In this document: piece after piece, positions 16,810-26,682 of the stretch
Position numbering within the stretch: position 1 is the stretch's first letter
Layout: each line of letters starts with the position of its first letter
The notes under the pieces: generated by a model
The model's database searches: none
Told to the model about the DNA's origin: nothing
The model's input: the letters and a program-made list of their open reading frames with translations, nothing else
Origin: an uncultured Pseudomonas sp.
GTDB lineage: Bacteria; Pseudomonadota; Gammaproteobacteria; Pseudomonadales; Pseudomonadaceae
DNA length: 64,000 nucleotides
Assembly (NCBI RefSeq): GCF_913774235.1
Contig: NZ_CAJYDW010000012.1
Location: 372,001 to 436,000, forward strand
Direction of reading: 5' to 3'
Position numbers and translations under genes: made by a program

Positions 16810-17571
16810 TCACGCGTCCGCCGGCCCCCGGCAGAGCAGATAGGTATCCATGATCCAGCCGTGTTCTTCGCGCGCCGCACTGCGCACCCGGTGGATCTCG
16901 TCGGCCACCTCCTGCAGCGGCCCGGCGATGAGGATCTCGTCCGCCGTGCCCACGTAGGCACCCCAGTAGATGTAGAGCCCAGGCTCGTCCAGGCGGCGAT
17001 AGGCTTCGTGGGAGTCGAGCATCACCACCAGGCTGTCCAGGTGCTCGGGGAAGCGCTCCAGGCGCCGGCCCGGGGTGATCTCCAGGGCCTGGCCGATGCG
17101 ATTGAGCGGCACCCGATGGCGCGCGGCCAGGGCCTGGACGCTGGAGATGCCGGGGATCACCTCATAGTCGAAGTCCAGCCGGCCCTCGCGCTTGATGGCC
17201 GCCAGGATGCGCAGGGTGCTGTCGTACAGCGCCGGATCGCCCCAGACCAGGAAGGCGCCGCATTCGTTGTCCGCCAGCTCCTGCTCGATCATCTCCACCA
17301 TCAGCGCCTGCTTGGCGGCGTTGAGGTCGTCCACCGCCTGGCGATAGTCACCTTCGCGGCGACGTTCGGGGATGGGCGCGGTGACGAAGCGGTAGTCCGC
17401 CTGGCGGATGTGGCGGGCGCAGATGGTCTCGCGCAAGTGGATCAGGCTGTCCTTTTCCGAGCCCTTGTCGAACAGGAAGAAGGTGCTGGCGCGATTGAGG
17501 GCGGCGATGGCCTGGAGGGTCAGGTAGTCGGGATCGCCGGCGCCGATGCCGATGACCAGGAGGGTTTTCAT
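16810..17571 (-). CDS. cobF: Precorrin-6A synthase (deacetylating) CobF
   Basis: Aerobic cobalamin pathway methyltransferase: uses S-adenosylmethionine to methylate C-1 of precorrin-5, releasing acetate and giving precorrin-6A. The N-terminal SAM-binding loop VIGIGAGDPDYLTLQAI, the ALMVEMIEQEL region, FLVWGDPALYDSTLR and VIPGISSVQALAARH are characteristic of tetrapyrrole methylases, with the CobF-specific SMKGS-like helix replaced by DKGSEKDSLIHLRE. 253 residues is normal. No other cob gene is in the window. A weak ribosome site precedes the ATG at 17571. It lies head to head with an MITE-like element upstream. Confidence 0.9.
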   Translation of the reverse strand: MKTLLVIGIGAGDPDYLTLQAIAALNRASTFFLFDKGSEKDSLIHLRETICARHIRQADYRFVTAPIPERRREGDYRQAVDDLNAAKQALMVEMIEQELADNECGAFLVWGDPALYDSTLRILAAIKREGRLDFDYEVIPGISSVQALAARHRVPLNRIGQALEITPGRRLERFPEHLDSLVVMLDSHEAYRRLDEPGLYIYWGAYVGTADEILIAGPLQEVADEIHRVRSAAREEHGWIMDTYLLCRGPADA

Positions 17572-17650
17572 GGGGGTGTCTCAACTGGGGCAGATGAGTG
17601 CCAGTGTAACCGGGATGCCTTTTCGGTAGAGCGGTATGGAGTCGGCATGC

Positions 17651-17795
17651 TAAGGCTTGTCTGAAAAGTCGCCGAGCGAAGGTCAGGCAAGGCAAAAATC
17701 AGCGAGGAAGCGGAGTTTACGAGTGGTAAATGAGCATTCCGAGCTGATATTTAACGCCGCATGACCGAGCGTAGGCACTTTTCAGACAAAGCCTA
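17651..17795. mobile_element. MITE-like element with terminal inverted repeats
   Basis: A 145-base non-coding element. The left end reads AGGCTTGTCTGAAAAGT(C)GCC and the complement of the right end reads AGGCTTTGTCTGAAAAGTGCC, nearly identical ends of about 21 bases. TA flanks both sides (17651-17652 and 17794-17795), consistent with the TA target duplication of Tc1/IS630-type transposases. It encodes nothing and would depend on a transposase supplied from elsewhere. No second copy is in this window. Confidence 0.7.
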
Positions 17796-17843
17796 GTTCC
17801 AGCGGTTTGCCTGCGGCGGGATTAGGGCATCTGGAGAGCTACG

Positions 17844-19034
17844 ATGATGGCGAGCTGGCGACGCATACCCCGCGGGGTCTGGATTCTGGGTGGGGTGAGT
17901 ATGTTCATGGACATCTCTTCGGAGATGATCCACAGCCTGCTGCCGCTGTTCCTGGCCACCGGTCTGGGCTTGAGCGTGCTCTATATCGGCATCCTCGAAG
18001 GGGTGGCCGAGGCGACCGCGCTCATCACCAAGATCTTTTCCGGCGTACTCAGCGACTACCTGGGCAAGCGCAAGGGCCTGGCGGTGCTGGGCTATGGCCT
18101 GGGCGCCCTGAGCAAGCCGTTGTTCGCCCTGGCCAGCGGCGCCGGCCTGGTGTTCGGCGCGCGCTTCCTGGATCGCATCGGCAAGGGCATCCGCGGGGCG
18201 CCACGCGACGCCCTGGTGGCCGATGTGACGCCGCCGGAGATCCGCGGCGCCGCCTTTGGCCTGCGCCAGTCGCTGGACACCTTCGGCGCCTTTCTCGGCC
18301 CACTGCTGGCGGTGGGGCTGATGCTGCTCTGGGCCAACGATTTCCGCGCGGTGTTCTGGGTGGCGGTGATTCCCGCCTTCATCGCCGTGGCCCTGCTGTA
18401 TTTCGGGTTGGACGAACCCAGGGCGGCCATCGTCCAGGCGCGCACCAACCCACTCACCCGCAGCCAACTGGGCAAGTTGCCGGCGGCCTTCTGGCAGGTG
18501 GCGCTGCTCGGCGGCGTCTTCACCCTGGCGCGCTTCAGCGAAGCCTTCCTGGTGCTCAAGGCCGAGCAGGTGGGCGTGCCCCTGGCGCTGGTCCCCTTGG
18601 TGATGGTGGGCATGCAGCTGGTGTTCTCGCTATCGGCCTATCCGCTTGGGGCGCTGTCCGACCGGGTCAGTCACCGCGCATTGCTGGCCTGGGGCCTGGT
18701 CCTGCTGATCGTGGCTGACCTGGTATTGGCCTTCAGCAGCAACTGGACCGGTCTGGCCGCGGGCATCCTGCTCTGGGGATTGCACATGGGCATGACCCAG
18801 GGGCTGCTCGCCGCCATGGTCGCCCGCACCGCCCCGGCCGAATTGCGCGGCACCGCCTTTGGCCTGTTCAACCTGGTCAGCGGCCTCGCCCTGTTGCTGG
18901 CCAGCAGCATCGCCGGCGCGCTCTGGCACTTCCTCGGTTCCGCCGCCACCTTCCAGTTCGGTGCCCTGGCGGCGGCGCTGACGCTGCTGGTGCTGGCGGC
19001 CTGCCGGCGCAGCGTGGCACCGCTGGCGGACTAG
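17844..19034 (+). CDS. MFS transporter
   Basis: 396-residue major facilitator with about twelve transmembrane helices. The loop between helices 2 and 3 (GVLSDYLGKRKGLAVLGY) carries the MFS signature motif, and DRIGKGIRGAPRDALVADVTP is typical of a subfamily annotated only as MFS transporter and sometimes linked to arsenite or drug resistance. GGAGAG at 17833-17838 fits the ATG at 17844. Its stop overlaps the stop of the convergent UvrA-like gene in a shared CTAG. The substrate cannot be inferred; no regulator is adjacent. Confidence 0.85.
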   Translation: MMASWRRIPRGVWILGGVSMFMDISSEMIHSLLPLFLATGLGLSVLYIGILEGVAEATALITKIFSGVLSDYLGKRKGLAVLGYGLGALSKPLFALASGAGLVFGARFLDRIGKGIRGAPRDALVADVTPPEIRGAAFGLRQSLDTFGAFLGPLLAVGLMLLWANDFRAVFWVAVIPAFIAVALLYFGLDEPRAAIVQARTNPLTRSQLGKLPAAFWQVALLGGVFTLARFSEAFLVLKAEQVGVPLALVPLVMVGMQLVFSLSAYPLGALSDRVSHRALLAWGLVLLIVADLVLAFSSNWTGLAAGILLWGLHMGMTQGLLAAMVARTAPAELRGTAFGLFNLVSGLALLLASSIAGALWHFLGSAATFQFGALAAALTLLVLAACRRSVAPLAD

Positions 19035-21643
19035 TCGAACAAGGGCCGCAGATAGGGCGCCGTAGGGCTGGCGGGGTCATCCGCCACCGTGCGGGGCGTG
19101 CCGCTGGCGACGATGCGACCGCCCGCGGTGCCGGCGCCGGGGCCGATGTCGATCAGCCAGTCGCTGCCGGCCACCACCTGCAGGTTGTGCTCCACCAGGA
19201 CCACGGTGTTGCCTTCATCGACCAGGCCGTGCAGCTGGCGCATCAGGCGCTCCACGTCAGCCGGGTGCAGACCGGTAGTGGGTTCGTCCAGCACATAGAG
19301 GGTGGTGCCGCGGCTGGTGCGTTGCAGTTCGGTGGCCAGCTTGATGCGCTGGGCCTCGCCGCCGGAGAGTTCGGTGGCCGGCTGGCCGAGCCGCAGATAG
19401 CCCAGGCCGATGTCGGTCAGTACCCGCAGCGCTCGCGCCACCGGGGCTTCCTTGGCGAAGAAGGCCAGGGCCTCGTCCACGGTCAGGCCCAGCACCTCGG
19501 CGATCGTCTTGCCCTGCCAGCGCACCTCCAGGGTCTCGGGGTTGTAGCGCGCGCCCTGGCAGGTGGGGCAGGCGGCATAGACGCTGGGCATGAACAGCAG
19601 TTCGACACTGACGAAACCTTCGCCCTCGCAGGTCGGGCAGCGGCCCTTGGCGACGTTGAAGGAAAAGCGCCCGGCGTCGAAACCTCGTTCCTGCGCCGCG
19701 GGGGTGGCGGCGAACAGCTTGCGCACCCCGTCGAACAGCCCGGTGTAGGTAGCCAGGTTTGAGCGCGGCGTACGGCCGATGGGTTTCTGGTCCACCGGTA
19801 CCAGCCGGCGGATACCGCCCAGGCCGCCGACCACCTGGCCGGTGGTGGCGGGCAGGGCGTCGGCCTCCAGTTCCGGGGTCCCGTCACCGTCCTCGGCGGC
19901 GCGCTGGCCCAGCTCGGTGCCGACCAATTCCAGCAGCGCCTGGCTGACCAGGCTGGACTTGCCCGAGCCGGAGACACCGGTCACCGCGGTCAGGCAGCCC
20001 AGGGGAAAGGCGGCGTCCAGGCCCTGCAGGTTATTGCGGGTGACCCCCGCCAGGCGTAGCCAACCCTGGGGTTCGCGGGGTGGCCGGGTCTCGCGCTGCG
20101 GCGCGGCGAACAGATAGCGTGCCGTCACCGATTCCTCGACCTCGGCCAGGCCGGCGGGCGGACCGCTGTAGAGCACCCGGCCACCGCCTTCACCGGCCGC
20201 CGGGCCGACATCCACCAGCCAGTCGGCGCGCTTCATGGTGGCCAGGTCGTGCTCCACCACGAACAGCGAGTTGCCCTGGGCCTTGAGGCCGTCGAGGGCT
20301 TCCAGCAGGGCTTCGCCATCGGCCGGGTGCAGGCCGGCGGAGGGTTCGTCCAGCACATAGACCACGCCGAACAGCTGGGACACCAGCTGGGTGGCCAGGC
20401 GCAGCCGCTGCAATTCACCGGAGGAGAGGGTGGTGGTGCTGCGCTCCAGCGCCAGGTAACCAAGGCCCAGGCGGGTCAGGGTCTGCAGCCGCTCCAGCAA
20501 TTCGGTGGCCATACGTTGGGCCGCCAGGCGTTTCTCCGGCGAGAGATCGGGGGTGCGGCGCACGTCCGGCGCACCGGCGTGGTCGCTGCCGCCGGCGGCC
20601 TTGCGTCGGGCGCGGTCCTGCTTGCCGGCCTTGGCGTCCAGCACACTCACGTCTTTTGCCTCATCGAAATCGCCGGCCGCGACCCGGCGCAGCAGCACGG
20701 TCAGGTCGTCCAGCGGCAGCCGCGACAGCTCGCCAATGTCCAGGCCGGCGAAGGTCACCGAGAGCGCCGCCCGGGTCAGGCGCTTGCCGTGGCACAGCGG
20801 GCAGGTCTGGCCGATCATGAAGCGCGCCGCGCGCTGCTTCATCTTGGCGCTCTGGGAGTTGGCGAAGGTGTGCAACACATGGCGCCGCGCCCCGGTGTAG
20901 GTGCCCTGGTAGCTGGGCTCGGCCTTGCGCTTGAGCGCCGCGCGGGTCTGCTCGGGGGTGAGGCCGGCATAGACCGGTACCGTGGGCTGCTCTTCGGTGA
21001 AGAGGATCCAGTCACGCTGCTCTTGCGGCAGGTCGCGCCAGGGGACGTCGACGTCATAGCCCAGGGTCACCAGGATGTCCCTCAGGTTCTGCCCGCCCCA
21101 GGCGGTGGGCCAGGCCGCGATGGCGCGCTGGCGGATGGTCAGCGAGGGGTCCGGCACCATGGAGGCCTCGGTCACCTCGTAGACCCGGCCCAGGCCATGG
21201 CACTTCGGGCAGGCGCCTTGGGGCGTGTTGGGCGAGAAGTCCTCGGCATAGAGCATCGGCTGGCCGGCCGGATAGCGCCCGGCGCGGGAATAGAGCATCC
21301 GCACCAGGCTGGACAGCCCGGTCACGCTGCCCATGGACGAACGACTGCTCGGCTGGCCGCGTTGCTGCTGCAGGGCCACCGCCGGCGGCAGACCCTCGAT
21401 GGCTTCTACCTGGGGCACGCCCACCTGGTCGATCAGTCGCCGAGCATAGGGCGCCACCGATTCGAAGTAGCGCCGCTGGGCCTCGGCATAGAGGGTGCCG
21501 AAGGCCAGTGACGACTTGCCCGAGCCGGACACCCCGGTGAACACCACCAGGGCATCGCGGGGAATGTCCACGTCGACGTTCTTCAGATTGTGCTCGCGGG
21601 CACCGCGGACGGAGACGAAACCGGGGCGGGGGGAGGAGGGCAT
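19031..21643 (-). CDS. UvrA2-type excinuclease ATPase paralogue
   Basis: 870-residue tandem ABC ATPase of the UvrA family. Walker A motifs [10 protein letters not shown] occur in both halves (about residues 37 and 548); ABC signatures [12 protein letters not shown] and [12 protein letters not shown] and zinc-finger cysteines ([34 protein letters not shown]) are present. It is shorter than canonical UvrA (about 940 residues), consistent with the class II UvrA2 proteins that lack the UvrB-binding domain and occur beside a normal uvrA. Such proteins are linked to damage tolerance or resistance to DNA-binding drugs. The linker around residues 330-360 ([15 protein letters not shown]) is low complexity. 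Convergent with the MFS gene. Confidence 0.88.
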   Translation of the reverse strand: MPSSPRPGFVSVRGAREHNLKNVDVDIPRDALVVFTGVSGSGKSSLAFGTLYAEAQRRYFESVAPYARRLIDQVGVPQVEAIEGLPPAVALQQQRGQPSSRSSMGSVTGLSSLVRMLYSRAGRYPAGQPMLYAEDFSPNTPQGACPKCHGLGRVYEVTEASMVPDPSLTIRQRAIAAWPTAWGGQNLRDILVTLGYDVDVPWRDLPQEQRDWILFTEEQPTVPVYAGLTPEQTRAALKRKAEPSYQGTYTGARRHVLHTFANSQSAKMKQRAARFMIGQTCPLCHGKRLTRAALSVTFAGLDIGELSRLPLDDLTVLLRRVAAGDFDEAKDVSVLDAKAGKQDRARRKAAGGSDHAGAPDVRRTPDLSPEKRLAAQRMATELLERLQTLTRLGLGYLALERSTTTLSSGELQRLRLATQLVSQLFGVVYVLDEPSAGLHPADGEALLEALDGLKAQGNSLFVVEHDLATMKRADWLVDVGPAAGEGGGRVLYSGPPAGLAEVEESVTARYLFAAPQRETRPPREPQGWLRLAGVTRNNLQGLDAAFPLGCLTAVTGVSGSGKSSLVSQALLELVGTELGQRAAEDGDGTPELEADALPATTGQVVGGLGGIRRLVPVDQKPIGRTPRSNLATYTGLFDGVRKLFAATPAAQERGFDAGRFSFNVAKGRCPTCEGEGFVSVELLFMPSVYAACPTCQGARYNPETLEVRWQGKTIAEVLGLTVDEALAFFAKEAPVARALRVLTDIGLGYLRLGQPATELSGGEAQRIKLATELQRTSRGTTLYVLDEPTTGLHPADVERLMRQLHGLVDEGNTVVLVEHNLQVVAGSDWLIDIGPGAGTAGGRIVASGTPRTVADDPASPTAPYLRPLFD

Positions 21644-22049
21644 GGCAGATCCAGGACGGGGGTATAGGGGATGGGACCCTGGCGAGAATGCCGGGTTGCG
21701 TCGTGCATTGGTATAGGTCGGCCGCCGCCGTCTTGACCGGCCGGGAGGGGCGGCGCTACCTTCCGCGGCGTCTACAGCAACCCTCAGGAGTCCTGCCTTG
21801 GACAGTCAACCCGGTCGATCTCGACGGGCCTGAGCGGCGAGTCCTGCGGCAGCTTTCCTGCCACCGTCTCGCTGCCCGGGCGAACGGTGGCGCAGCGTCG
21901 CTTTGGCGATACGCTTCCTCTCTTCCACGCCGATCTCCTTCCCTTTGGGCGGGCCGTCGTCGTGCTGTCTCGATCTTCCTGCACCCTAAGCCCCGGTCGG
22001 CCGCCATGCCGACGACCCCGCCGGCAGCTGCCGGCACGCGAGGTGGATC
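21644..22049. other. 406-base leader region before the MgtC-like gene, with hairpin
   Basis: No supportable gene. It contains a perfect inverted repeat GCCACCGT (21860-21867) / ACGGTGGC (21884-21891) with a 16-base loop. A smaller nested pair AGCG-TCGC/GCGA-ACGCT follows directly. The region is the likely 5-prime leader of the MgtC-family gene; mgtC and mgtA leaders in enterobacteria are regulatory, but no conserved Mg-responsive RNA (M-box) could be recognised here. Confidence 0.45.
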
Positions 22050-22754
22050 TTGGATTGGAAAGTCTTCCTGCTACGCGCCTTCGTGGCGCTCGCCCTGGGC
22101 GCCCTGATCGGCGCCGAACGCCAGTTGCGCCAGCGCCTCACCGGGCTGCGCACCAATGCCCTGGTCAGCACCGGGGCCTGCCTGTTCGTGCTGATGACCC
22201 AGGCGGTTCCCGGGATGGCGGCCGATGCCTCCCACGTTGCCGCCTACGTGGTCTCCGGCATCGGTTTTCTCGGCGGCGGCGTGATCATGCGTGATGGCCT
22301 CAACGTGCGTGGGCTGAACACCGCCGCCACCCTCTGGTGCACCGCTGCCATTGGCGTGCTGTGCAGCATGGGACTGCTGCTCGAGGCCGGGCTCGGCACC
22401 CTGGTCGTGCTCTGCGCCAATATCCTGCTGCGTGACCTGGCCCAGCGGCTGAATCATCAGGACGTGGTGCCGGCCAGCGAGGTGGAGCTGCACTTCGGCG
22501 TGGAGATCGTCTGCCGCGCCGAGGACGAGATCCAGGTGCGCAGCCTGATGCTGCACAGCCTGGAAGGCGGCGGCCTGCGCCTGCAGTCCCTGCACAGCCA
22601 GGACCAGGCCAACGCCAGCCGGCTGGAGGTGCATGCCGAACTGCTCGGCAACTCCGGCGCCACCGCGCAGCTGGAGCGCCTGGTCAGCCGCATCTGCCAG
22701 GAGAAGGGGGTGAGCTCGGCGCGCTGGCAGGTACGGGAGATGGGGTTGGAGTAG
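22050..22754 (+). CDS. MgtC/SapB-family membrane protein
   Basis: 234 residues. The N-terminal half has four or five helices with family hallmarks ALGALIGAERQLRQRLTGLR, GIGFLGGGVIMRDG and LNTAATLWCTAAIGV; the C-terminal half (about residues 145-230) is a soluble ACT-like domain seen in long MgtC proteins. MgtC proteins help growth at low magnesium and intracellular survival, partly by inhibiting the F1Fo ATP synthase in Salmonella; the role here is inferred. The start is the TTG at 22050 preceded by AGGTGG. It is convergent with the DUF2252 gene, leaving 8 bases between stops. Confidence 0.87.
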   Translation: MDWKVFLLRAFVALALGALIGAERQLRQRLTGLRTNALVSTGACLFVLMTQAVPGMAADASHVAAYVVSGIGFLGGGVIMRDGLNVRGLNTAATLWCTAAIGVLCSMGLLLEAGLGTLVVLCANILLRDLAQRLNHQDVVPASEVELHFGVEIVCRAEDEIQVRSLMLHSLEGGGLRLQSLHSQDQANASRLEVHAELLGNSGATAQLERLVSRICQEKGVSSARWQVREMGLE

Positions 22755-22762
22755 GAGCCTGT

Positions 22763-23956
22763 CTAGTCTTGCGCATGCTCCAGGGCATAGCGCCGGCAAT
22801 GCTCCAGGTAGCCCATCTCGTGGGCGCCCACCAGTTGCACCACGCTGCTCCACAGCCAGGAGGGCGCATCCAGGGTCCGGGTGCGGTTGCGCTGCAGGTC
22901 GCTCATCCACTCCACGCGGGTGGCGAGGTCCATCTGCCGGGCATGGGCGCGGCCTGCGACCCGCGCCAGATAGGCCGCCGCGCCCATGGCCTCGCGGGCA
23001 CTGATCTCGTCCAGCTCCAGTTTGAGATCCTGGGGCAGCAGTTCACGGATGAAGAAGGAGTGCTCCAGCAGGCGCACCGCCAGCATGCGATTGCCCAGGG
23101 CGGGGGAGAGTTGGCGGGCACCTTCCACCACCCGCTTGCCGTTGTCGCGCGGCATGGCGGCGTGGGCGGCCCGTGGTGCGGCGGCGGCTACCGCCTGCTT
23201 GATGTCGATCAGGCAGAAGTCCTGATCGTCGCCATCGTCTACCCCCAGCAGCACGGCGTAGCGGCGCAGGCCCAGGGAACTGCAGCCCTTGACCCAATAG
23301 GCGCTGTCGAGCAGCTCCACGCGGCTGTCGTGGCTGCGGCCCTTGAGCGAGGTCACCAGGGCATGAATACCCGGCGTCTGGCACAGTTCGGCGATGGCCT
23401 GGCGCTCGGCCTTGCTCAGCTGCCAGAAGTGCTTGCCCAGCGGCAGCTTCGGCCGGGTATTTTCCATGCGCTCGCGGGCCAGGTGTTTCCAGGTGCGTTG
23501 CACCGCGCTGCGCATCCCGGCCTTGACCTGGGCCGGGCGCGGCACCTCGCGCTCGAGATCGTCCTCGAAGGCGATCTCGTAGCCGCGCATCATCTCTTCC
23601 AGCATCCGCGCGGTGGTCACTCCGGGCAGATCGGAGCCGCGCGCCGCGGTAGCCAGCGACAAGGCCAGGCGCACCAGGTCATGGGCCGGATTACCCACCA
23701 CGGTCTGGTCCAGGTCGCGAATATTGACGTCGGTGGCACCCTTGAGGTCGCCAGTCGGGCCGAGGTTGCCGGCATGGCAATCGCCGCAGATCCATACCGC
23801 CGGTCCATTGGGCAGGTTGCGCCCCGGCTGGCTGTGCAGCCACTCGTAGAATTGTACGGTGCTGCCGCGCACATAGGCGTGGGCGGAGCGGGCCATCTTC
23901 AGGTTGCGCAGCTGGTTGAGGCGGGGCAGTCGATCGGCGGGACGCGGGGTTTTCAT
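22763..23956 (-). CDS. DUF2252 family protein
   Basis: 397 residues, soluble. The motif ICGDCHAGNLG followed by VNIRDLDQTVVGNPAHDLVRL resembles the catalytic loop and Asp of aminoglycoside phosphotransferase-like kinases, a known feature of DUF2252 proteins. MARSAHAYVRGSTVQFYEWLH near residue 25 is the conserved N-terminal block and CLIDIKQAV a central one. Reaction and substrate are unknown. The gene stands alone between convergent mgtC-like and the AT-rich orphan gene. The start codon at 23956 has only a weak ribosome site. Confidence 0.83.
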   Translation of the reverse strand: MKTPRPADRLPRLNQLRNLKMARSAHAYVRGSTVQFYEWLHSQPGRNLPNGPAVWICGDCHAGNLGPTGDLKGATDVNIRDLDQTVVGNPAHDLVRLALSLATAARGSDLPGVTTARMLEEMMRGYEIAFEDDLEREVPRPAQVKAGMRSAVQRTWKHLARERMENTRPKLPLGKHFWQLSKAERQAIAELCQTPGIHALVTSLKGRSHDSRVELLDSAYWVKGCSSLGLRRYAVLLGVDDGDDQDFCLIDIKQAVAAAAPRAAHAAMPRDNGKRVVEGARQLSPALGNRMLAVRLLEHSFFIRELLPQDLKLELDEISAREAMGAAAYLARVAGRAHARQMDLATRVEWMSDLQRNRTRTLDAPSWLWSSVVQLVGAHEMGYLEHCRRYALEHAQD

Positions 23957-24090
23957 GCAGGACGGCGGCCAGAAGGAGGAGTTCTTCAGACCGCTTCGTC
24001 TAGACGATGTTTCAAGCTGTTTCTAAGCAATGGCTATCAAATCACCTCATCACAGTGACCAAGGAGTCATCGCGCTAGTCTGGTGAATGC

Positions 24091-24798
24091 CTAGCCAAGC
24101 AACTTGGGTAAGCCCCATCCACCCTGCCCATCGAGAGACATAATTGATAATAGATAGTTGTCGACTCGGCGAAGACTGATGGGTTGTCGAGTATGCTTTT
24201 CCAGCAGGTCTCTTAATGTCAGAATGCGGACGCACCAATCTTGGTAACGACTTACCTGTCCGAAGGTGCGCCAGCCTCTATAACTTTGCTCCAGTTCCTC
24301 CATGACCCAGGACCAGCCTTCTCGAACGTAAGAGTCGACTATGGGAAAGAGGCCGGGTCTGTGAAAGTGTAAGTATTTGGACGCGAGACTGCTGTTTTCA
24401 CGATTATTGGCGAGCTGCAAGGCGCTACATAGCTCGCGATGGATGGCAACAACCTCAGGCAGGCGTTCAGGCGTAAGTCGTTGATCCCAGGAGAATTCGT
24501 CGAGCATCCGAGCGCACTGAGATTTGGCGATAGCTTCCGCGGCGGCTATGACGACCTCGAGTGCCTGTCTCTCGTCCTTCATCTCCCCATTGGTTTTGCG
24601 GCGCTCCACCGACGCTGAATAAGTGCGACCTATGAGTAGCAGTTTGCCGATGATTGCCGATGGATCAGTGTTGCTGGGGTGGGTGACAACGGCGTCGTAT
24701 AGCATTTTGTTTAGCACGTCGAACGGAGGGCAACCCTGTTCGTTTCCCAGCCATTCCGGCTTGGGCGGGAAAAGAAAAGTGACAGCTTGGGTGTTCAT
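24091..24798 (-). CDS. Hypothetical protein, AT-richer than neighbours
   Basis: 235 residues, not recognised as a named family. The stretch SLASKYLHFHRPGLFPIVDSYV (about residues 137-158) resembles a motif present in assorted bacterial hypothetical proteins, where the final Asp may matter. No signal peptide or membrane helix. GGAGAAG about 9 bases upstream supports the ATG at 24798. Base composition and codon use (ATA, TTA, AGA, many A/T third positions) are clearly unlike the surrounding genes, and the flanks at 23960-24090 and 24799-25050 are AT-rich too. This points to a horizontally acquired gene without visible mobility genes. Function unknown. Confidence 0.65.
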   Translation of the reverse strand: MNTQAVTFLFPPKPEWLGNEQGCPPFDVLNKMLYDAVVTHPSNTDPSAIIGKLLLIGRTYSASVERRKTNGEMKDERQALEVVIAAAEAIAKSQCARMLDEFSWDQRLTPERLPEVVAIHRELCSALQLANNRENSSLASKYLHFHRPGLFPIVDSYVREGWSWVMEELEQSYRGWRTFGQVSRYQDWCVRILTLRDLLEKHTRQPISLRRVDNYLLSIMSLDGQGGWGLPKLLG

Positions 24799-25050
24799 CG
24801 GGCGTCTTCTCCGCGATAAATCACCTTTCTCAATTTGATGTTGTTCATAGATTGCATTCCCTTGCTTTGATATTTGGATATTGCCTTCTATGGGCAGCTA
24901 AAGCTGTCCTGTAGGTCGGTCGTCAAGCTTTGCATCTATTTTTGTAACGGTAGGAACTCGCTATGTCCTGAAATTCGCCCGTCTCGACGTAGGGGATTCC
25001 AGGTTTTGGCGTTTTGACTATCCCTCGTGGTTCCGTTTGGGATGCAATCC

Positions 25051-26682
25051 TTAACACCTGAACTGCCCGATCTGCCGATTGAGGTCCTTGGCCAGGGCGT
25101 CCAGGGATACCGCCGTCTGCACCGTCTCGCCGATGGCCTCGCTGTTCTGCTGGGCCATCTGGGCGATGCGTTCGACGTTGCGGGCCACGTCGTGGCTGGC
25201 GGCGGTCTGTTCGCGCAGGGCGAGGGAGATCTGGTTGACCACCCGCACCACGTTGTCCGACGAGCCGTTGATGCTGACTACCGCCTCGCCGGCCTGGTTG
25301 GCCAGGTCGACGCCGGCGTTGACCTGGCGCACGCCCACGTCCATGTCGGCCATGGCGGCCTGGGTGGCGGCCTGGATCTTTTCGATCATGGTGGCGATCT
25401 CCTGGGTGGAGTTGGCGGTACGCTGCGCCAGCTGGCGAACCTCATCGGCCACCACGGCGAAGCCGCGACCCTGTTCCCCGGCCCGGGCGGCCTCGATGGC
25501 GGCGTTGAGCGCCAGTAGGTTGGTCTGGTCGGCGATGCCCTTGATCACGCTGACGATGGAAGAGACCCGCTCGGAGTGTTCGCCCAGTTCGCCGATGCGG
25601 TCGGCCGAAGACTGCACGGTGCCGGCGATGGATCTCATGCTGTCCACCGACGCCTGGATGGTGTGACCGCCATCCTGGGCGAGGCGACCGGACTGGCTGG
25701 ACAGGTCGTGAGCCTCGTTGGCGTTGTCCGCCACGTGATTGATGCTCACCGTCAGTTCCTCGACGGTGGCGGCCATGCTGGAGGCAGCGCTGGATTGCTC
25801 CTGGGCGGCGGCGGAAAGTTGCTGCGAATTGGCCGAGATGCCCTGGGCGGCGGCGACCAGTTGGTCGGTGCCCTGCTTGATACCCTGGATCATCTCGCGC
25901 AGCTTTTCCTGCATCAGCCTGAAAGCGCCGAGCAGCTGGCCCACCTCGTCGCCACCGCTTTCGCTGATGGGCGAATCCAGGCGGCCGTCGGCGATGTTGC
26001 GTGCCACCGTCACCGCCTGGGCCAGGCGGCCGACGATGGTGCGCGACAGCGACCAGGCGATGCCGAGGGCCAGCAGAGCGGCAATCACCCCGCCGACGAT
26101 GAGCGTCAGCATGGCCTGGCGCTTGGCGTCGTCCATCGACTGGGTACGGGCATCCAGCAACTCGGTCTCGCGGGCCTTGATCTGCCCCAGCAGCGTGCGC
26201 ATGGCGTCCATCTTCGCCTTGTCCTGGGCGGTGGCGATGCGGGCGGTGAGGGTATCCAGGGGCAGGGTGCCGGCGTTGACCTGCCGACGCAGGGCGATGA
26301 TCTGCTGCACCGAATCGTTGGTCCAGGTGGCCTTGTCCGCGCCGAGCTGGCTCAGGCTGCGCTGCTGCTCGGGGTTGTCGCGGGTGAGCTGGAGCAGCTC
26401 CTGCAACTGCGCGGCGAATAGCCGCTCGCCTTCGTTCAGCGGGGCGAGGAAGTCGTCCTTGCCGGTCAGGGCGAAGCCGCGCATGCCGGTTTCCATGTTG
26501 ACCAGTGCCAGCAGCGCCGCATCGGAATCCTGCAACACGTGGTAGGAGTGAATGTTTTGCCGGACCGCCGAGTTGACCTCGGTGAAGCCCCGGCTGGCGG
26601 CGAGGATCAGCGCCAGGATGATGACCAGGATCGCGCCGAAGCCAAGGTTGAGTTTTTTCGAGATAGTCAGGCGTTTCAGCAT
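25051..26682 (-). CDS. Methyl-accepting chemotaxis protein with CHASE3-like sensor
   Basis: 543-residue transmembrane chemoreceptor. TM1 is at residues about 8-27, followed by a periplasmic helical sensor with the CHASE3 hallmark [21 protein letters not shown]2 near residue 190, a HAMP domain, then the cytoplasmic four-helix signalling rod with the invariant hairpin tip [38 protein letters not shown]. It would signal through CheW/CheA to the flagellar motor. There is no C-terminal CheR tether pentapeptide (it ends QIGQFRC). The ATG at 26682 has GAGG 5 bases upstream, so the seven extra codons before it are excluded. Ligand unknown. Confidence 0.93.
   Translation of the reverse strand: MLKRLTISKKLNLGFGAILVIILALILAASRGFTEVNSAVRQNIHSYHVLQDSDAALLALVNMETGMRGFALTGKDDFLAPLNEGERLFAAQLQELLQLTRDNPEQQRSLSQLGADKATWTNDSVQQIIALRRQVNAGTLPLDTLTARIATAQDKAKMDAMRTLLGQIKARETELLDARTQSMDDAKRQAMLTLIVGGVIAALLALGIAWSLSRTIVGRLAQAVTVARNIADGRLDSPISESGGDEVGQLLGAFRLMQEKLREMIQGIKQGTDQLVAAAQGISANSQQLSAAAQEQSSAASSMAATVEELTVSINHVADNANEAHDLSSQSGRLAQDGGHTIQASVDSMRSIAGTVQSSADRIGELGEHSERVSSIVSVIKGIADQTNLLALNAAIEAARAGEQGRGFAVVADEVRQLAQRTANSTQEIATMIEKIQAATQAAMADMDVGVRQVNAGVDLANQAGEAVVSINGSSDNVVRVVNQISLALREQTAASHDVARNVERIAQMAQQNSEAIGETVQTAVSLDALAKDLNRQIGQFRC

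Noticed and set aside
20249-21511. 420-codon open frame opposite the UvrA2 gene
   Set aside because: Long antisense frames are common in GC-rich coding DNA; the sense frame has unmistakable ABC and zinc-finger motifs.
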